Assembly (NCBI RefSeq): GCF_014200175.1 | Contig: NZ_JACHBD010000002.1 | Coordinates: 124,001 to 188,000, forward strand | Length of the DNA: 64,000 bases | From: Rhizobium lentis | GTDB taxonomy: Bacteria > Pseudomonadota > Alphaproteobacteria > Rhizobiales > Rhizobiaceae | Direction of reading: 5' to 3' | Shown here: positions 35,712 through 44,698 of the stretch, one piece after another | Layout of the letters: each line of letters opens with the position of its first letter | Numbering within the stretch: position 1 is the stretch's first letter | Position numbers and translations under genes: made by a program | The notes under the pieces: generated by a model | Told to the model about the DNA's origin: nothing | The model's database searches: none | What the model saw: the letters and a program-made list of their open reading frames with translations, nothing else

Positions 35712-35862
35712 GGCAAGGAAAACCGCAGAAATTCCGTCCAAACTAATGGTCTTTCTCGTCGGCTTCGCAAAGAGACTGAAACTATATTCTGTCCGCGACG
35801 TCCTTGCTTGACGGGATCGATGGCTGCGCCCCCGATTTGAGGCATGCGAGCGAACCGGCGAC
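35712..35862. repeat. Direct repeat copy 2 (overlaps rbsK 3' end)
   Basis: Matches 33485-33634. The right part is the intact end of rbsK (stop at 35782-35784), so this copy is the source and copy 1 the partial duplicate. Together they bracket 2.1 kb holding the AraC regulator and the propeller gene. Confidence 0.85.
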
Positions 35863-36681
35863 GGCCGCCCGGCGCAACGCCGTGGGAAAATCGAGGCCGT
35901 CGTCGAGGCTTGCGGCGAAATAACCGCAGAAGGTGTCTCCCGCCCCCACCGTATCGACCGGTTCGATTTTCAGGCCTTGCGCCCTGGAAACGACCCCGTC
36001 GCGGATGGCGATGACGCCATCGCCGCCGAGTGTGACGATCAGCGTCTGGCCGGTCTCCTGATGCAGGCGGTGAAGGGCTGCCTCGCGTGCCTCGGCGTCC
36101 ATGCCGTCCTGTCCGGCGAGCCGCTCGAACTCGGTTTCGTTGGCGATGACAATATCGGCCAGGCGGCCGAGACGCGGCGCATCGGGGATCAGCGGCGCGA
36201 GGTTGAGGATGCTGGTGATGCCCTTGGCGCGGGCAGCCGACAGCGCGTGTTCGACGGCATCGACCGGCACTTCGAGCTGCAGCATCAGGATATCGCCTTC
36301 GTTCATCCTGCCGACCGCCGTCTCGGCATCGGCAGCCGTCACCAGGCCGTTGGCGCCGGGGACCACAGCGATCATGTTCTCGCCATCGCCGCCGACGAGG
36401 ATCAGCGCCGTGCCTGTGGGGCCGTCGACATGCTTGACCAGGGAGAGGTCGGTTCCGGCATCATCGAGTAGGGCGAGCGCATCCGCGGCAAAACCATCCT
36501 TGCCGACGCCGCCGGCCATATGCACATAGCGACCAGCGCGGCGGGCTGCCAGCGCCTGATTGGCACCCTTGCCGCCGGCGGCCGTGGCAAATCCGTTGCC
36601 GGCGACCGTCTCGCCGGGCTTCGGCAGGCGCGCGGTCGTGGCGATGAGATCCATGTTGATGGACCCGAAAACTGTGATCAT
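35782..36681 (-). CDS. rbsK: Ribokinase
   Basis: PfkB-family sugar kinase of 299 residues that phosphorylates ribose at O5. N-terminal motif VFGSINMDLIATTARLPKPGE with the GGKGANQA block, and the C-terminal catalytic signature VDTVGAGDTFCGYF, are exactly those of ribokinases. The start is ATG 36681 with GGACATCC upstream. It follows rmuC by 85 bp on the same strand, without ribose transport genes nearby. Its last ~27 codons are also present as a remnant near 33.6 kb. Confidence 0.9.
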   Translation of the reverse strand: MITVFGSINMDLIATTARLPKPGETVAGNGFATAAGGKGANQALAARRAGRYVHMAGGVGKDGFAADALALLDDAGTDLSLVKHVDGPTGTALILVGGDGENMIAVVPGANGLVTAADAETAVGRMNEGDILMLQLEVPVDAVEHALSAARAKGITSILNLAPLIPDAPRLGRLADIVIANETEFERLAGQDGMDAEAREAALHRLHQETGQTLIVTLGGDGVIAIRDGVVSRAQGLKIEPVDTVGAGDTFCGYFAASLDDGLDFPTALRRAAVAGSLACLKSGAQPSIPSSKDVADRI

Positions 36682-36766
36682 GAGGATGTCCTGTCTTTTG
36701 GAACACGCGGGCGACGTGATGTTCCAACTCTTGTATGAAATGCGGGGCAGACACTGCCCGAAGCGG

Positions 36767-37984
36767 TCACTCCTCGTCAACCATCCGAAGCTTGAGAAGA
36801 CCGGTGCGGCTTTCCACTGATTTGGCCGGAGTCTCGTCGTCCGGCCTGATATCGCCGCTCGCCTCGAATTCCAGCGCTTCGATCTTGGCGCCGCGCCTGG
36901 TGAGCTTGTCGGCCGATGTAACGACCATGTCGATATCCTTCTGCGCCATGGCGAAATGGCCCTGCAGCTTGCGCACCCGCTCGTCGAGCCGGCCGAGATC
37001 GTCCATCAGCAGCGCCACCTCGCCCTGAATCAGATGCGCCTGCGCCCGCATGCGCTGGTCCTTCAGCACCGCCTGGATAACCTGGATCGACAGCATCAGC
37101 AGCGACGGCGAGACGATGACGATGCGCACCCGGTGCGCCTTCTGCACCACCGGCTCGAAATTTTCGTGGAGCTCGGCAAATATCGATTCGGACGGCACGA
37201 AGAGAAAGGCGGTATCCTGGGTTTCTCCCTGGATCAGGTATTTCTCGGCAATATCCCGGATATGGATCTCCATGTCGCGGCGGAACTGCTGGCCGGCGAG
37301 CTTGGCGGCCTCGGGGCTGCCGGCGTCGCGGATGGCGTTCCACGCTTCGAGCGGGAATTTCGCGTCGATGACGAGCGGCGGCGCGCCGTTCGGCATGCGG
37401 ATCGTGCAGTCCGGCCGCGAGCCGTTGGACAGCGTCTGCTGGAAGGCGTAGGCGCCCATCGGCAGGCCGTCGGCAACGATCGTCTCCATCCGCGACTGGC
37501 CGAAGGCGCCGCGCGTCTGCTTGTTGGAAAGTATCGCCTGCAGCCCGACGACGTCCTTGGCGAGCGTCTGGATATTGTTCTGCGCCGCATCGATGACCGC
37601 CAGCCGCTCCTGCAGCCGCTGCAGGTTCTCATGCGTCGATTTGGTCTGCTCGGCGATCGTCGAGTTCATGCGCTGCGACATGCCGTCGAGACGCTGGCTG
37701 ATCGTCTGGTTGAGTTCGCTTTGCCGCGCGCCGAAGACCTCGGTCATCGCCGCGATCCGACCCTGCATCTCCGCCTGGATCTTCAAAAGCTCGGCCATGC
37801 GCATCGCACTTTCCCTGGCGCGCAGATCCGCCTCCTCCGCCTGTTCGCGGCGAAGCCCGGCGGCGCGCAAAAAAAGGACGATCACCAGCAGGATGAGGAC
37901 TGCAAGAACGCCGCCGGCCAGCGCCAGCATGGTCGGGCTGATCGAGGCGACGGAAGCTGCGAGCGATTCGGAAGTGGCGGTCAT
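36767..37984 (-). CDS. rmuC: DNA recombination protein RmuC
   Basis: Protein of 405 residues with one N-terminal membrane helix (about 18-42), a long coiled-coil region (about 45-140) and an RmuC nuclease-like domain (about 150-380, with IDAKFPLEAW, MEIHIRDIAEKYL and FVPSESIFAELHE). It limits inversions at short repeats in E. coli. The start is ATG 37984; an ATG seven codons earlier is in frame and neither has a strong ribosome site. The end is acidic and variable, as usual. Confidence 0.9.
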   Translation of the reverse strand: MTATSESLAASVASISPTMLALAGGVLAVLILLVIVLFLRAAGLRREQAEEADLRARESAMRMAELLKIQAEMQGRIAAMTEVFGARQSELNQTISQRLDGMSQRMNSTIAEQTKSTHENLQRLQERLAVIDAAQNNIQTLAKDVVGLQAILSNKQTRGAFGQSRMETIVADGLPMGAYAFQQTLSNGSRPDCTIRMPNGAPPLVIDAKFPLEAWNAIRDAGSPEAAKLAGQQFRRDMEIHIRDIAEKYLIQGETQDTAFLFVPSESIFAELHENFEPVVQKAHRVRIVIVSPSLLMLSIQVIQAVLKDQRMRAQAHLIQGEVALLMDDLGRLDERVRKLQGHFAMAQKDIDMVVTSADKLTRRGAKIEALEFEASGDIRPDDETPAKSVESRTGLLKLRMVDEE

Positions 37985-38187
37985 GGCGCAACCATAACAG
38001 AACATATGGCAATATATAGATCAAAACGTGAACGAAATCGGTGATCCTCAATATCTTCCAAGGCCACCGCGCCTTGCCGGCCCACGCGGAAAATCGCGGT
38101 CGGATTTAATGATTGCTCAACCATATTCGCCAAAAGCTGTGGCGCAGAATTCCCTCCCGCGCCGTCGCGCCAAATACAGAGATACCC

Positions 38188-39684
38188 ATGACATCCCAGC
38201 AGACCGACAGCGCGCTCAAACAGCGTCTCGATTTCATCGAACTGGACGAGGCGTCACGCAAGTCGATGCGAGAGCTGCGCCCTGTGATTGCCGAGTTGAT
38301 CGGCGGCGCCCTCGATAAATTCTACGCCAAGATCGCGAGGACGCCCGCTGTGTCGAGCTTCTTCCCTGACAAGGTCCATGTCGGCCATGCCAAGAAGCGG
38401 CAGCAGGATCATTGGGCCAATCTTGCAGGCGGTACGTTTGATGAAAGCTATGTCGAAGGCGTGACCGCCGTCGGCCGCACCCATGCTCGCATCGGGCTGG
38501 AGCCGCGCTGGTATATCGGCGGCTATGCCCTCGTCATGTCCGAGCTCGTCAAGGGCATCATGGAGAAGCAGTGGCCGTCGGTCTTCGCGCGCCAGCAGGG
38601 CAGGCAACTGGCGGAGAAGCTGTCCGCCGTCATCAAATCGGGCATGCTCGACATGGATTATTCCATCTCGGTCTATCTTGAGACCCTGGAAGCCAAGCGC
38701 CGCGCGCTGGAAGAGGAGCGCGCCAAGGCGCAATCCGACCAGGTCATCGCGCTGGAGCAGCTGCGCCGCGGCCTGGAAGCACTGTCGAACGGCGATCTCG
38801 AAGCAACTCTGCCATCCGACCTGCCGGGTGATTTCAGGCAGATGGCCGAGGATTACAACCGCGCCGTCAGCGCTCTTCGCCAGTCTTTCGCATCCGTGCG
38901 CGATACGTCGGGCCAGATCATGAGCGGCGCCGACGTCATTTCCAATGCAACCAACGACCTGGCGCTGCGCACCGCCCAGCAGGCAGCCGGCGTCGAGGAA
39001 AGTTCAGCGGCCCTGCAGCAGCTTTCCGTCAGCGTCGGCCAGACCGCCGCCAATGCCGAAAAGGCTTCCGGCGCCGTGCGTGAGACACAGCAGAAGGCGA
39101 AGAATTCCGGTGAACTCGTCACCAGCGCCGTCTCGGCGATGGCCGGCATCGAAAAATCCTCGACCGAAATCTCCAAGATCATCGGCGTCATCGACGAGAT
39201 CGCCTTCCAGACCAATCTTCTGGCGCTGAATGCCGGCGTCGAAGCAGCGCGCGCAGGTGAAGCCGGCAAGGGTTTTGCGGTCGTCGCCCAGGAAGTCCGC
39301 CAGCTCGCCCAGCGCACGGCTGAAGCCGCCAAGGAGATCAAGAACCTGATCTCGCAGAGTTCCCGCCAGGTCAATGAGGGTGTGGGCATCGTCTCCAGCA
39401 CCGGCGAGGCGCTGAACGACATGATCAGCCGCATCGATATCATCAACCGATTCGTCGCCGATATTGCCGCCGCCGCCCGCGATCAGGCAACCGGCGTCAA
39501 CGAGGTCAGCGTGGCGATCCGCAGCATGGGCGAAATCACCCAGCAGAATTCCGGCATGGTCGAGCGCACCTCGGCGGAAACCCGCCGGCTCACCGATGAG
39601 GTGGGAAAGCTGATCGAGCTGCTGCAACACTTCCGCGCCCGGCCGGAAGGCCGCGCCGTCACGGCTGCCCGCCGTGCGGCTTGA
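38188..39684 (+). CDS. Soluble globin-coupled chemoreceptor (HemAT-like)
   Basis: Cytoplasmic chemoreceptor of 498 residues with no membrane helix. The N-terminal ~160 residues form a protoglobin / globin-coupled sensor domain; the block [23 protein letters not shown] carries the expected proximal haem histidine and the Trp-Tyr pair. A linker and possible HAMP-like stretch follow, then a signalling domain with [26 protein letters not shown]. It probably senses oxygen for aerotaxis. It lacks the C-terminal xWxxF tether. Not in a che cluster here. Weak ribosome site before ATG 38188. A hairpin follows the gene. Confidence 0.9.
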   Translation: MTSQQTDSALKQRLDFIELDEASRKSMRELRPVIAELIGGALDKFYAKIARTPAVSSFFPDKVHVGHAKKRQQDHWANLAGGTFDESYVEGVTAVGRTHARIGLEPRWYIGGYALVMSELVKGIMEKQWPSVFARQQGRQLAEKLSAVIKSGMLDMDYSISVYLETLEAKRRALEEERAKAQSDQVIALEQLRRGLEALSNGDLEATLPSDLPGDFRQMAEDYNRAVSALRQSFASVRDTSGQIMSGADVISNATNDLALRTAQQAAGVEESSAALQQLSVSVGQTAANAEKASGAVRETQQKAKNSGELVTSAVSAMAGIEKSSTEISKIIGVIDEIAFQTNLLALNAGVEAARAGEAGKGFAVVAQEVRQLAQRTAEAAKEIKNLISQSSRQVNEGVGIVSSTGEALNDMISRIDIINRFVADIAAAARDQATGVNEVSVAIRSMGEITQQNSGMVERTSAETRRLTDEVGKLIELLQHFRARPEGRAVTAARRAA

Positions 39685-39703
39685 CGCGAATATGGCAAAA
39701 TTC

Positions 39704-39738
39704 CGGGCGGGGATGCAAAAAAGCGTCTTCCCCGCCCG
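39704..39738 (+). terminator. Hairpin downstream of globin-coupled chemoreceptor
   Basis: Perfect 10-bp stem CGGGCGGGGA / TCCCCGCCCG around a 15-nt loop, 20 bases after the stop codon. No T tract follows. Confidence 0.6.
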
Positions 39739-39782
39739 CCGGATAATTCCATAGTGAGAAAAGATGGGTTATTGGAACGCCC

Positions 39783-40298
39783 ATGACCATCAAGCCACTC
39801 ATCATTCTTCCCGATCCCCTTCTCCGCCAGCTCTCAAAGCCGATCGAGCGGGTCGACGCCGACCTGCAGCGTCTGGCCGACGACATGCTGGAAACCATGT
39901 ATGATGCGCCGGGTATCGGCCTTGCCGCCATCCAGATCGGCGTGCCGCGCCGCATGCTTGTCATCGACGTGTCGCGCGAGGGCGAAGAAAAGCAGCCGCA
40001 GGTCTTCATCAATCCCGAGATCGTCAAATCCTCCGACGAACGCTCGGTCTATGAGGAAGGCTGCCTGTCGATTCCCGATTATTATGCCGAGGTCGAGCGG
40101 CCGGCCGTCGTTTCGGTGAAATATCTCGACCGTGACGGCAAGGAACAGACGGTGGAAGCCGACGGCCTGCTCGCCACCTGCCTGCAGCACGAGATCGACC
40201 ATCTGAACGGCGTGCTGTTCATCGATCATATCTCGCGGCTGAAGCGGGAGATGGTGATCAAGAAGTTCACCAAGGCGGCGAAGTCCAAGGCGCTCTGA
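39783..40298 (+). CDS. def: Peptide deformylase
   Basis: Metalloenzyme of 171 residues that removes the formyl group from nascent proteins. All three motifs are canonical: [10 protein letters not shown] (motif 1), EEGCLSIP (motif 2 with the metal-binding Cys) and QHEIDHLNG (motif 3, HExxH). It works with Fmt, whose gene lies 758 bp downstream; in most bacteria the two are adjacent, but here a toxin-antitoxin pair lies between them. Confidence 0.96.
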   Translation: MTIKPLIILPDPLLRQLSKPIERVDADLQRLADDMLETMYDAPGIGLAAIQIGVPRRMLVIDVSREGEEKQPQVFINPEIVKSSDERSVYEEGCLSIPDYYAEVERPAVVSVKYLDRDGKEQTVEADGLLATCLQHEIDHLNGVLFIDHISRLKREMVIKKFTKAAKSKAL

Positions 40299-40307
40299 GT
40301 GTTGCGT

Positions 40308-40349
40308 TGAACAGGCGCCGGCGAGGCACTATGATATCATCGATATCAT
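40308..40349 (+). promoter_or_regulatory. Promoter and overlapping operator of the toxin-antitoxin pair
   Basis: TTGAAC (40308-40313), 16-bp spacer, TATGAT (40330-40335). Overlapping the -10 and start region is a perfect inverted repeat ATGATATC-ATC-GATATCAT (40331-40349). Autoregulation through a palindrome here is what FitAB/VapBC complexes usually do, so this is the likely operator. Confidence 0.65.
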
Positions 40350-40371
40350 GATGGAGGTGCCGAATGGGTGA

Positions 40372-40623
40372 TTGCTTATTCGCGATGTTCCTGAGGCAAT
40401 GAAACGGCAACTTCAGGAAAGCGCGCAGCGTAATGGCCGCAGCCTTTCGGAAGAGGCGATCGAAATCATCCGCCGGCAGATTGCGGCCGGGCGTTCGGGG
40501 GCTTCCGCCGGACAGCGCCTGCGCTCGCTGATGAGCGATGAAAGATTGACCGATGAGGGGGTGGAATCCATCGCCGCATCCCGCCACGAACCCGATCGCG
40601 AACCGCCGCACTTCGACACATGA
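40372..40623 (+). CDS. FitA/VapB-type antitoxin, start apparently altered by a one-base loss
   Basis: Ribbon-helix-helix antitoxin of about 83 residues with LIRDVPEAMKRQLQESAQ and GRSLSEEAIEIIRRQI, the FitA DNA-binding part; the C-terminal half would mask the toxin. As sequenced it can only start at TTG 40372, because the frame is closed by TGA at 40369. The strong GGAGG (40353-40357) is six bases before ATG 40364, which is out of frame; adding one T in GATTGC would give MGDLLIRDVP, the typical FitA N-terminus. So either a natural frameshift, a sequencing error, or TTG initiation 14 bases from the ribosome site. It overlaps vapC as ATGA. Confidence 0.75.
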   Translation: MLIRDVPEAMKRQLQESAQRNGRSLSEEAIEIIRRQIAAGRSGASAGQRLRSLMSDERLTDEGVESIAASRHEPDREPPHFDT

Positions 40624-41036
40624 TCGTCCTCGATACGAATGTGATTTCCGAGTTGCAGGGGAGAACCCACAGCGAGCGGATATTGAACTGGCTGGATGGC
40701 TACGACGTTGAGGCGCTTTTCCTGACGACGATCGCCGTCGCCGAAATGCGCTATGGACTTGAACTCCTCGACGATGGCAGGCGAAAGACGGCGTTGATTT
40801 CCGACTTCAATCGGATCGAGTCGGAATTTGCCGGCCGTATCCCCGGTTTCTCTCTGAGCGCCGCCAATCGCTACGGCCTTCTGGCGGCGCAGCGCAGAAA
40901 GACGGGGCGGATGGAGACTAAGGATGCCATGATCGCCGCCATCTGCCTTGCAAACGGCGCCACGCTCGCCACCCGCAGCATCCGAGATTTCGAGGGGCTT
41001 GATCTCAAGCTCGTAAACCCGTTTGAAGACGGCTGA
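40620..41036 (+). CDS. vapC: PIN-domain toxin, VapC/FitB type
   Basis: Ribonuclease toxin of 138 residues. The acidic triad and fourth acidic residue of the PIN fold are in place: D5 (VLDTNVISE), E42 (VAEMRYGLE), D102 (METKDAMIA) and D123 (IRDFEG). Its ATG overlaps the antitoxin stop by four bases, giving the coupled antitoxin-toxin order. The full active-site set suggests it is functional, so the antitoxin must still be made in some way. Confidence 0.9.
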   Translation: MIVLDTNVISELQGRTHSERILNWLDGYDVEALFLTTIAVAEMRYGLELLDDGRRKTALISDFNRIESEFAGRIPGFSLSAANRYGLLAAQRRKTGRMETKDAMIAAICLANGATLATRSIRDFEGLDLKLVNPFEDG

Positions 41037-41056
41037 TCCTCAATTGGCGAGATAGA

Positions 41057-41992
41057 ATGTCTCTTAGCATCATTTTCATGGGAACTCCGGAGTTCTCGGT
41101 TCCGACCCTGCGCCTGCTCGTCGACGCCGGCCACAGGATCGTCGCCGTCTATACGCAGCCGCCGCGGCCGGGCGGCCGGCGCGGGCTCGATCTGAAGAAA
41201 TCGCCGGTGCATCAGGCGGCCGAGCTGCTCGGTCTCCCGGTCTTCACGCCGGTCAATTTTAAGGATGCGGAGGAGCGCGAGAGGTTTGCCGCGTTCAAGG
41301 CCGATGTCGCCGTCGTCGTCGCCTACGGGCTACTGCTGCCGGAGGCGGTTTTGAACGGCACCCGCGACGGCTGCTATAACGGCCATGCCTCGCTGTTGCC
41401 ACGCTGGCGGGGTGCTGCGCCGATCCAGCGGGCGATCATGGCCGGCGATGAAAAGACCGGCATGATGGTGATGAAGATGGACAAGGGTCTTGATACCGGC
41501 GCCGTCGCACTGAGCCACGAAGTCGAGATCGGCCCGAACATGACGGCAGGCGAATTGCATGACCGGCTGATGCTGGTCGGCGCCAAGGCGATGGCGGAAG
41601 CCATGGTGAAGCTGGAAATGAACGACCTGCCGCTGACGCCGCAGCGGCAAGACGGCGTGCTTTATGCCGCCAAGATCGACAAGGCCGAGACGCGCATCGA
41701 CTTCGCCAAGGAGGCGCGGGATGTGCACAACCATATCCGCGGCCTGGCACCGTTCCCCGGCGCCTGGTTCGAGCTGGAGATCGGCGGCAAGCCGGAACGG
41801 GTGAAGGTGCTGGGGTCAGAGCTGGCCGAGGGGCAGGGGACCGCCGGACAGTTGCTGACCGACGATCTCGTCGTCGCCTGTGCTTCTGGCGCCGTGCGGC
41901 TGACACGGCTGCAGAAGGCAGGCGGCAAACCGCTCGCCGCATCCGATTTCCTCCGGGGCACGTCGCTTGCGGCCGGCACGAGGCTTTCCTGA
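41057..41992 (+). CDS. fmt: Methionyl-tRNA formyltransferase
   Basis: Formylates initiator Met-tRNA using 10-formyl-tetrahydrofolate. It has 311 residues with an N-terminal formyltransferase domain containing the [16 protein letters not shown] signature and the catalytic N/H/D region, and a C-terminal OB-like domain. The last base of its TGA is the first base of the truA ATG. It starts 20 bp after the toxin gene, so it may be read from the toxin-antitoxin promoter or its own. Confidence 0.95.
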   Translation: MSLSIIFMGTPEFSVPTLRLLVDAGHRIVAVYTQPPRPGGRRGLDLKKSPVHQAAELLGLPVFTPVNFKDAEERERFAAFKADVAVVVAYGLLLPEAVLNGTRDGCYNGHASLLPRWRGAAPIQRAIMAGDEKTGMMVMKMDKGLDTGAVALSHEVEIGPNMTAGELHDRLMLVGAKAMAEAMVKLEMNDLPLTPQRQDGVLYAAKIDKAETRIDFAKEARDVHNHIRGLAPFPGAWFELEIGGKPERVKVLGSELAEGQGTAGQLLTDDLVVACASGAVRLTRLQKAGGKPLAASDFLRGTSLAAGTRLS

Positions 41993-42795
41993 TGCCGCGC
42001 TACCGCATGACCGTCGAATATGATGGTGGTCCCTATGTCGGCTGGCAGCGGCAGGAGAACGGTCCGTCGGTGCAGGGTGCGATCGAAGCCGCGGTGCTGT
42101 CGCTGACCGGCGAGACCGTTTCGGTTCGCGGCGCCGGCCGCACCGATTCCGGCGTCCACGCCATGGGACAGGTGATTCATGCCGATCTTTCGAAGGAATG
42201 GTCGCCCTACCAGTTGCAGAACGCCCTGAATGCGCATCTGAGGCTGGCCGGCGAGCGCGTCTCCATTCTCGACGTCGCGGCGGTTCCCGAATTCTTCGAT
42301 GCCCGCTTCTCGGCTCTGCGCCGCCATTATCTCTACCGGATCGTCAGCCGCCGGGCGCCGCTGGCGCTCGAAGCCGGCAAGGCCTGGTGGGTGCCGAAGA
42401 CACTCGACCACGAGGTCATGCACGCCGCCGCCCAGCGGCTGGTTGGCCGGCATGATTTCTCCACCTTCCGCTCCGCCCATTGCCAGGCGAGCAGCCCGGT
42501 GCGCACGCTGGACCGGCTCGATGTGACGCGCAACGGCGCGCTGATCGAGATCCGTGCCACGGCGCAGAGCTTCCTCCACAACCAGATCCGCTCCTTCGCC
42601 GGGACGCTGAAGCTCGCCGGCGAGGGCAAGTGGACGCCCGACGATGTCGAGGCGGCGCTCGAAGCGCGCGACCGCAAGGCCTGCGGCCCGGTGGCGCCGC
42701 CCGACGGGCTCTATTTCCTGCAGGTGGATTATCCTGAGGTGATCACCGATCGCCGTAGGCTGCCCGCCGACGAAAGCGACGACGATCTCTCATGA
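41992..42795 (+). CDS. truA: tRNA pseudouridine synthase A
   Basis: Makes pseudouridine at positions 38-40 of the tRNA anticodon stem-loop. It has 267 residues; the catalytic aspartate is in the invariant block [13 protein letters not shown] near residue 46, and [13 protein letters not shown] and [13 protein letters not shown] are TruA signatures. Translation is coupled to fmt (TGATG). def-fmt-truA is a common alphaproteobacterial order. Confidence 0.96.
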   Translation: MPRYRMTVEYDGGPYVGWQRQENGPSVQGAIEAAVLSLTGETVSVRGAGRTDSGVHAMGQVIHADLSKEWSPYQLQNALNAHLRLAGERVSILDVAAVPEFFDARFSALRRHYLYRIVSRRAPLALEAGKAWWVPKTLDHEVMHAAAQRLVGRHDFSTFRSAHCQASSPVRTLDRLDVTRNGALIEIRATAQSFLHNQIRSFAGTLKLAGEGKWTPDDVEAALEARDRKACGPVAPPDGLYFLQVDYPEVITDRRRLPADESDDDLS

Positions 42796-42821
42796 TGTCC
42801 AATCTCATGCGATAACGCGGC

Positions 42822-43418
42822 TCAGGCGGGATAAATGCCGAGGAAGTGCTGCAGATATTCCGAAAGGATCATCGACGGCACCAGCAGCACCAGCGTCAGC
42901 GCGCCGACCATCAGCGCGTGATCGTGGCAGATCATCCGGAGGATCCGCGCCAGCACGAAGACCTGCGCCAGCATGAAGGCGAGCAGCAGCAGCGAGACGA
43001 GGCCGACGGCGCCGGGCAGGAAGAACACCAGCGCCAGCAGTAGGCCGTTGATGTAGGAGAGCGGCACGCCGAGCCAATTGACACTGACGACGACGGGGGC
43101 AAAGCGCTCGCCCATGCGGAAGGCCAGCAGCAGCAGCCCGGCAAAGACCAGCGGCACAATCCAGTTGGCGATCTCGACGAGGCCGAGCCTGACAAAAAAG
43201 GCAAAATTGACATCGGCTTCCGGCGGCAACGAGCGCAGGAAGGCCTGTCGCCACCAGAGCCAGGAAATGCCCATCGGCGGCAGGCACCAGGCGATCGCCC
43301 AGAACGAGCGGTTGACGCCACGCTCCGACAGATCGAGGAAGCGGAAGCCGCGCGGATCCATCCGGATCAGCAGCCAGAGGCCGGCCAGATAATACTGGAC
43401 TTCCCTAAGACCCGGCAT
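42822..43418 (-). CDS. Polytopic inner-membrane protein of unknown function
   Basis: Protein of 198 residues with about five hydrophobic segments (roughly 40-58, 80-100, 112-132, 135-158, 168-190). I do not recognise the family. Its start overlaps the dapE stop by 14 bases, so it is read from the dapE transcript. Convergent with truA (26-bp gap). Position after dapE is conserved in rhizobia as far as I recall; a role in lysine or peptidoglycan synthesis would be guesswork. Confidence 0.78.
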   Translation of the reverse strand: MPGLREVQYYLAGLWLLIRMDPRGFRFLDLSERGVNRSFWAIAWCLPPMGISWLWWRQAFLRSLPPEADVNFAFFVRLGLVEIANWIVPLVFAGLLLLAFRMGERFAPVVVSVNWLGVPLSYINGLLLALVFFLPGAVGLVSLLLLAFMLAQVFVLARILRMICHDHALMVGALTLVLLVPSMILSEYLQHFLGIYPA

Positions 43419-44598
43419 GGGCGAACCAGCGGGCGATGAAGGTCTCGTAGATCTCCGTCAGCGTCTCCAGATCGGCAACGGCGACGCGCTCGTCGACCAT
43501 GTGCATCGTCTGGCCGACGAGGCCGAACTCGACGACCGGGCAATAGTCCTTGATGAAGCGGGCATCCGACGTGCCGCCGGTGGTCGAAAGCTTCGGGGAT
43601 CGACCGATGGTGCTCTCGATGGCCGACGACAGCGAGGCGATCAGAGCATTGTTGCGGGTCAGGAAGACGTGGCTCGGCCGGTCGGCCCAGACGATATCAT
43701 ATTTGGCCGGCGGCCTGCCTGGACGCAGCTGGCCATTGCCTGCGGCGGCTTCGAGCCGGCGCAAGATTTCGACGCGCAGCGTTTCGACGGTCCAGCTGTC
43801 ATTGAAGCGGATGTTGAAGCCTGCCGATGCCTTGGCCGGAATGACGTTCGTCGCAGGGTTGCCGACATCGACCGTCGTCACTTCGAGGTTCGATGGCTGG
43901 AAATCGTCGGTTCCGCCATCGAAGGGCGGGTCCATCAGCGCCTGCGTCAGCTGCAATAGGCCGCGCACTGGATTGTCGGCAAGGTGCGGGTAGGCGGCAT
44001 GGCCCTGCACGCCATGCACTGTGATCTTCCCCGACAGCGAGCCGCGCCGGCCGATCTTGATCATGTCGCCGAGCCGGTCCGGATTGGTCGGTTCTCCCAC
44101 AAGGCAGGCGTCCCACCGTTCGCCGCGCTCCGCCGCCCATTGCAGCAATTTGATCGTGCCGTTGATCGCCGGGCCTTCTTCGTCGCCGGTGATGAGGAAA
44201 GAGATCGAGCCGGCCGGCGGCCCGTTCTTTTCGATATGACGGGCGACGGCGGCGACGAAACAGGCAATGCCGCCCTTCATGTCGACAGCGCCGCGGCCGA
44301 AGAGCTCGCCCTTTGATATCTCGGCGGCAAAGGGCGGATGTGTCCAGGCGGCTTCGTCGCCGACCGGCACCACATCCGTGTGGCCCGCAAACATCAGGTG
44401 CGGGCCGTCGCTGCCAAGTCGGGCATAGAGGTTCTCGATATCGGCTGTGCCCTCTTCGCGTGCCGTCACCTTATCGACCGTAAAGCCGAGCGGCGCGAGC
44501 ATGGCGTCGAGCGCCGTGAGCGCGCCGCCTTCGGCGGGTGTCACGGACGGGCAGCGAATCAACGTCTGGAGATTGGCGACGGGGTCGGTAGCGGTCAT
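43405..44598 (-). CDS. dapE: Succinyl-diaminopimelate desuccinylase
   Basis: Zinc M20-family deacylase of 397 residues in the succinylase branch of lysine/meso-DAP synthesis. Metal-binding residues are in MFAGHTDVVPVGD (His, Asp), GRGAVDMKGG (bridging Asp) and ITGDEEGPAINGT (catalytic Glu pair). Downstream of dapD, which makes the succinylated precursor, with 100 bp between; both are on the minus strand. A small membrane gene overlaps its end. Confidence 0.95.
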   Translation of the reverse strand: MTATDPVANLQTLIRCPSVTPAEGGALTALDAMLAPLGFTVDKVTAREEGTADIENLYARLGSDGPHLMFAGHTDVVPVGDEAAWTHPPFAAEISKGELFGRGAVDMKGGIACFVAAVARHIEKNGPPAGSISFLITGDEEGPAINGTIKLLQWAAERGERWDACLVGEPTNPDRLGDMIKIGRRGSLSGKITVHGVQGHAAYPHLADNPVRGLLQLTQALMDPPFDGGTDDFQPSNLEVTTVDVGNPATNVIPAKASAGFNIRFNDSWTVETLRVEILRRLEAAAGNGQLRPGRPPAKYDIVWADRPSHVFLTRNNALIASLSSAIESTIGRSPKLSTTGGTSDARFIKDYCPVVEFGLVGQTMHMVDERVAVADLETLTEIYETFIARWFAHAGS

Positions 44599-44698
44599 GG
44601 CGTCGAACTATCCGGCGGGAATGGCAAAGACATGGCAGGGCGGAGCCGCCTCGCGTAAAAAGACGCCGTCTGTTTAACGGATCAATGTGCCGGTGTCA

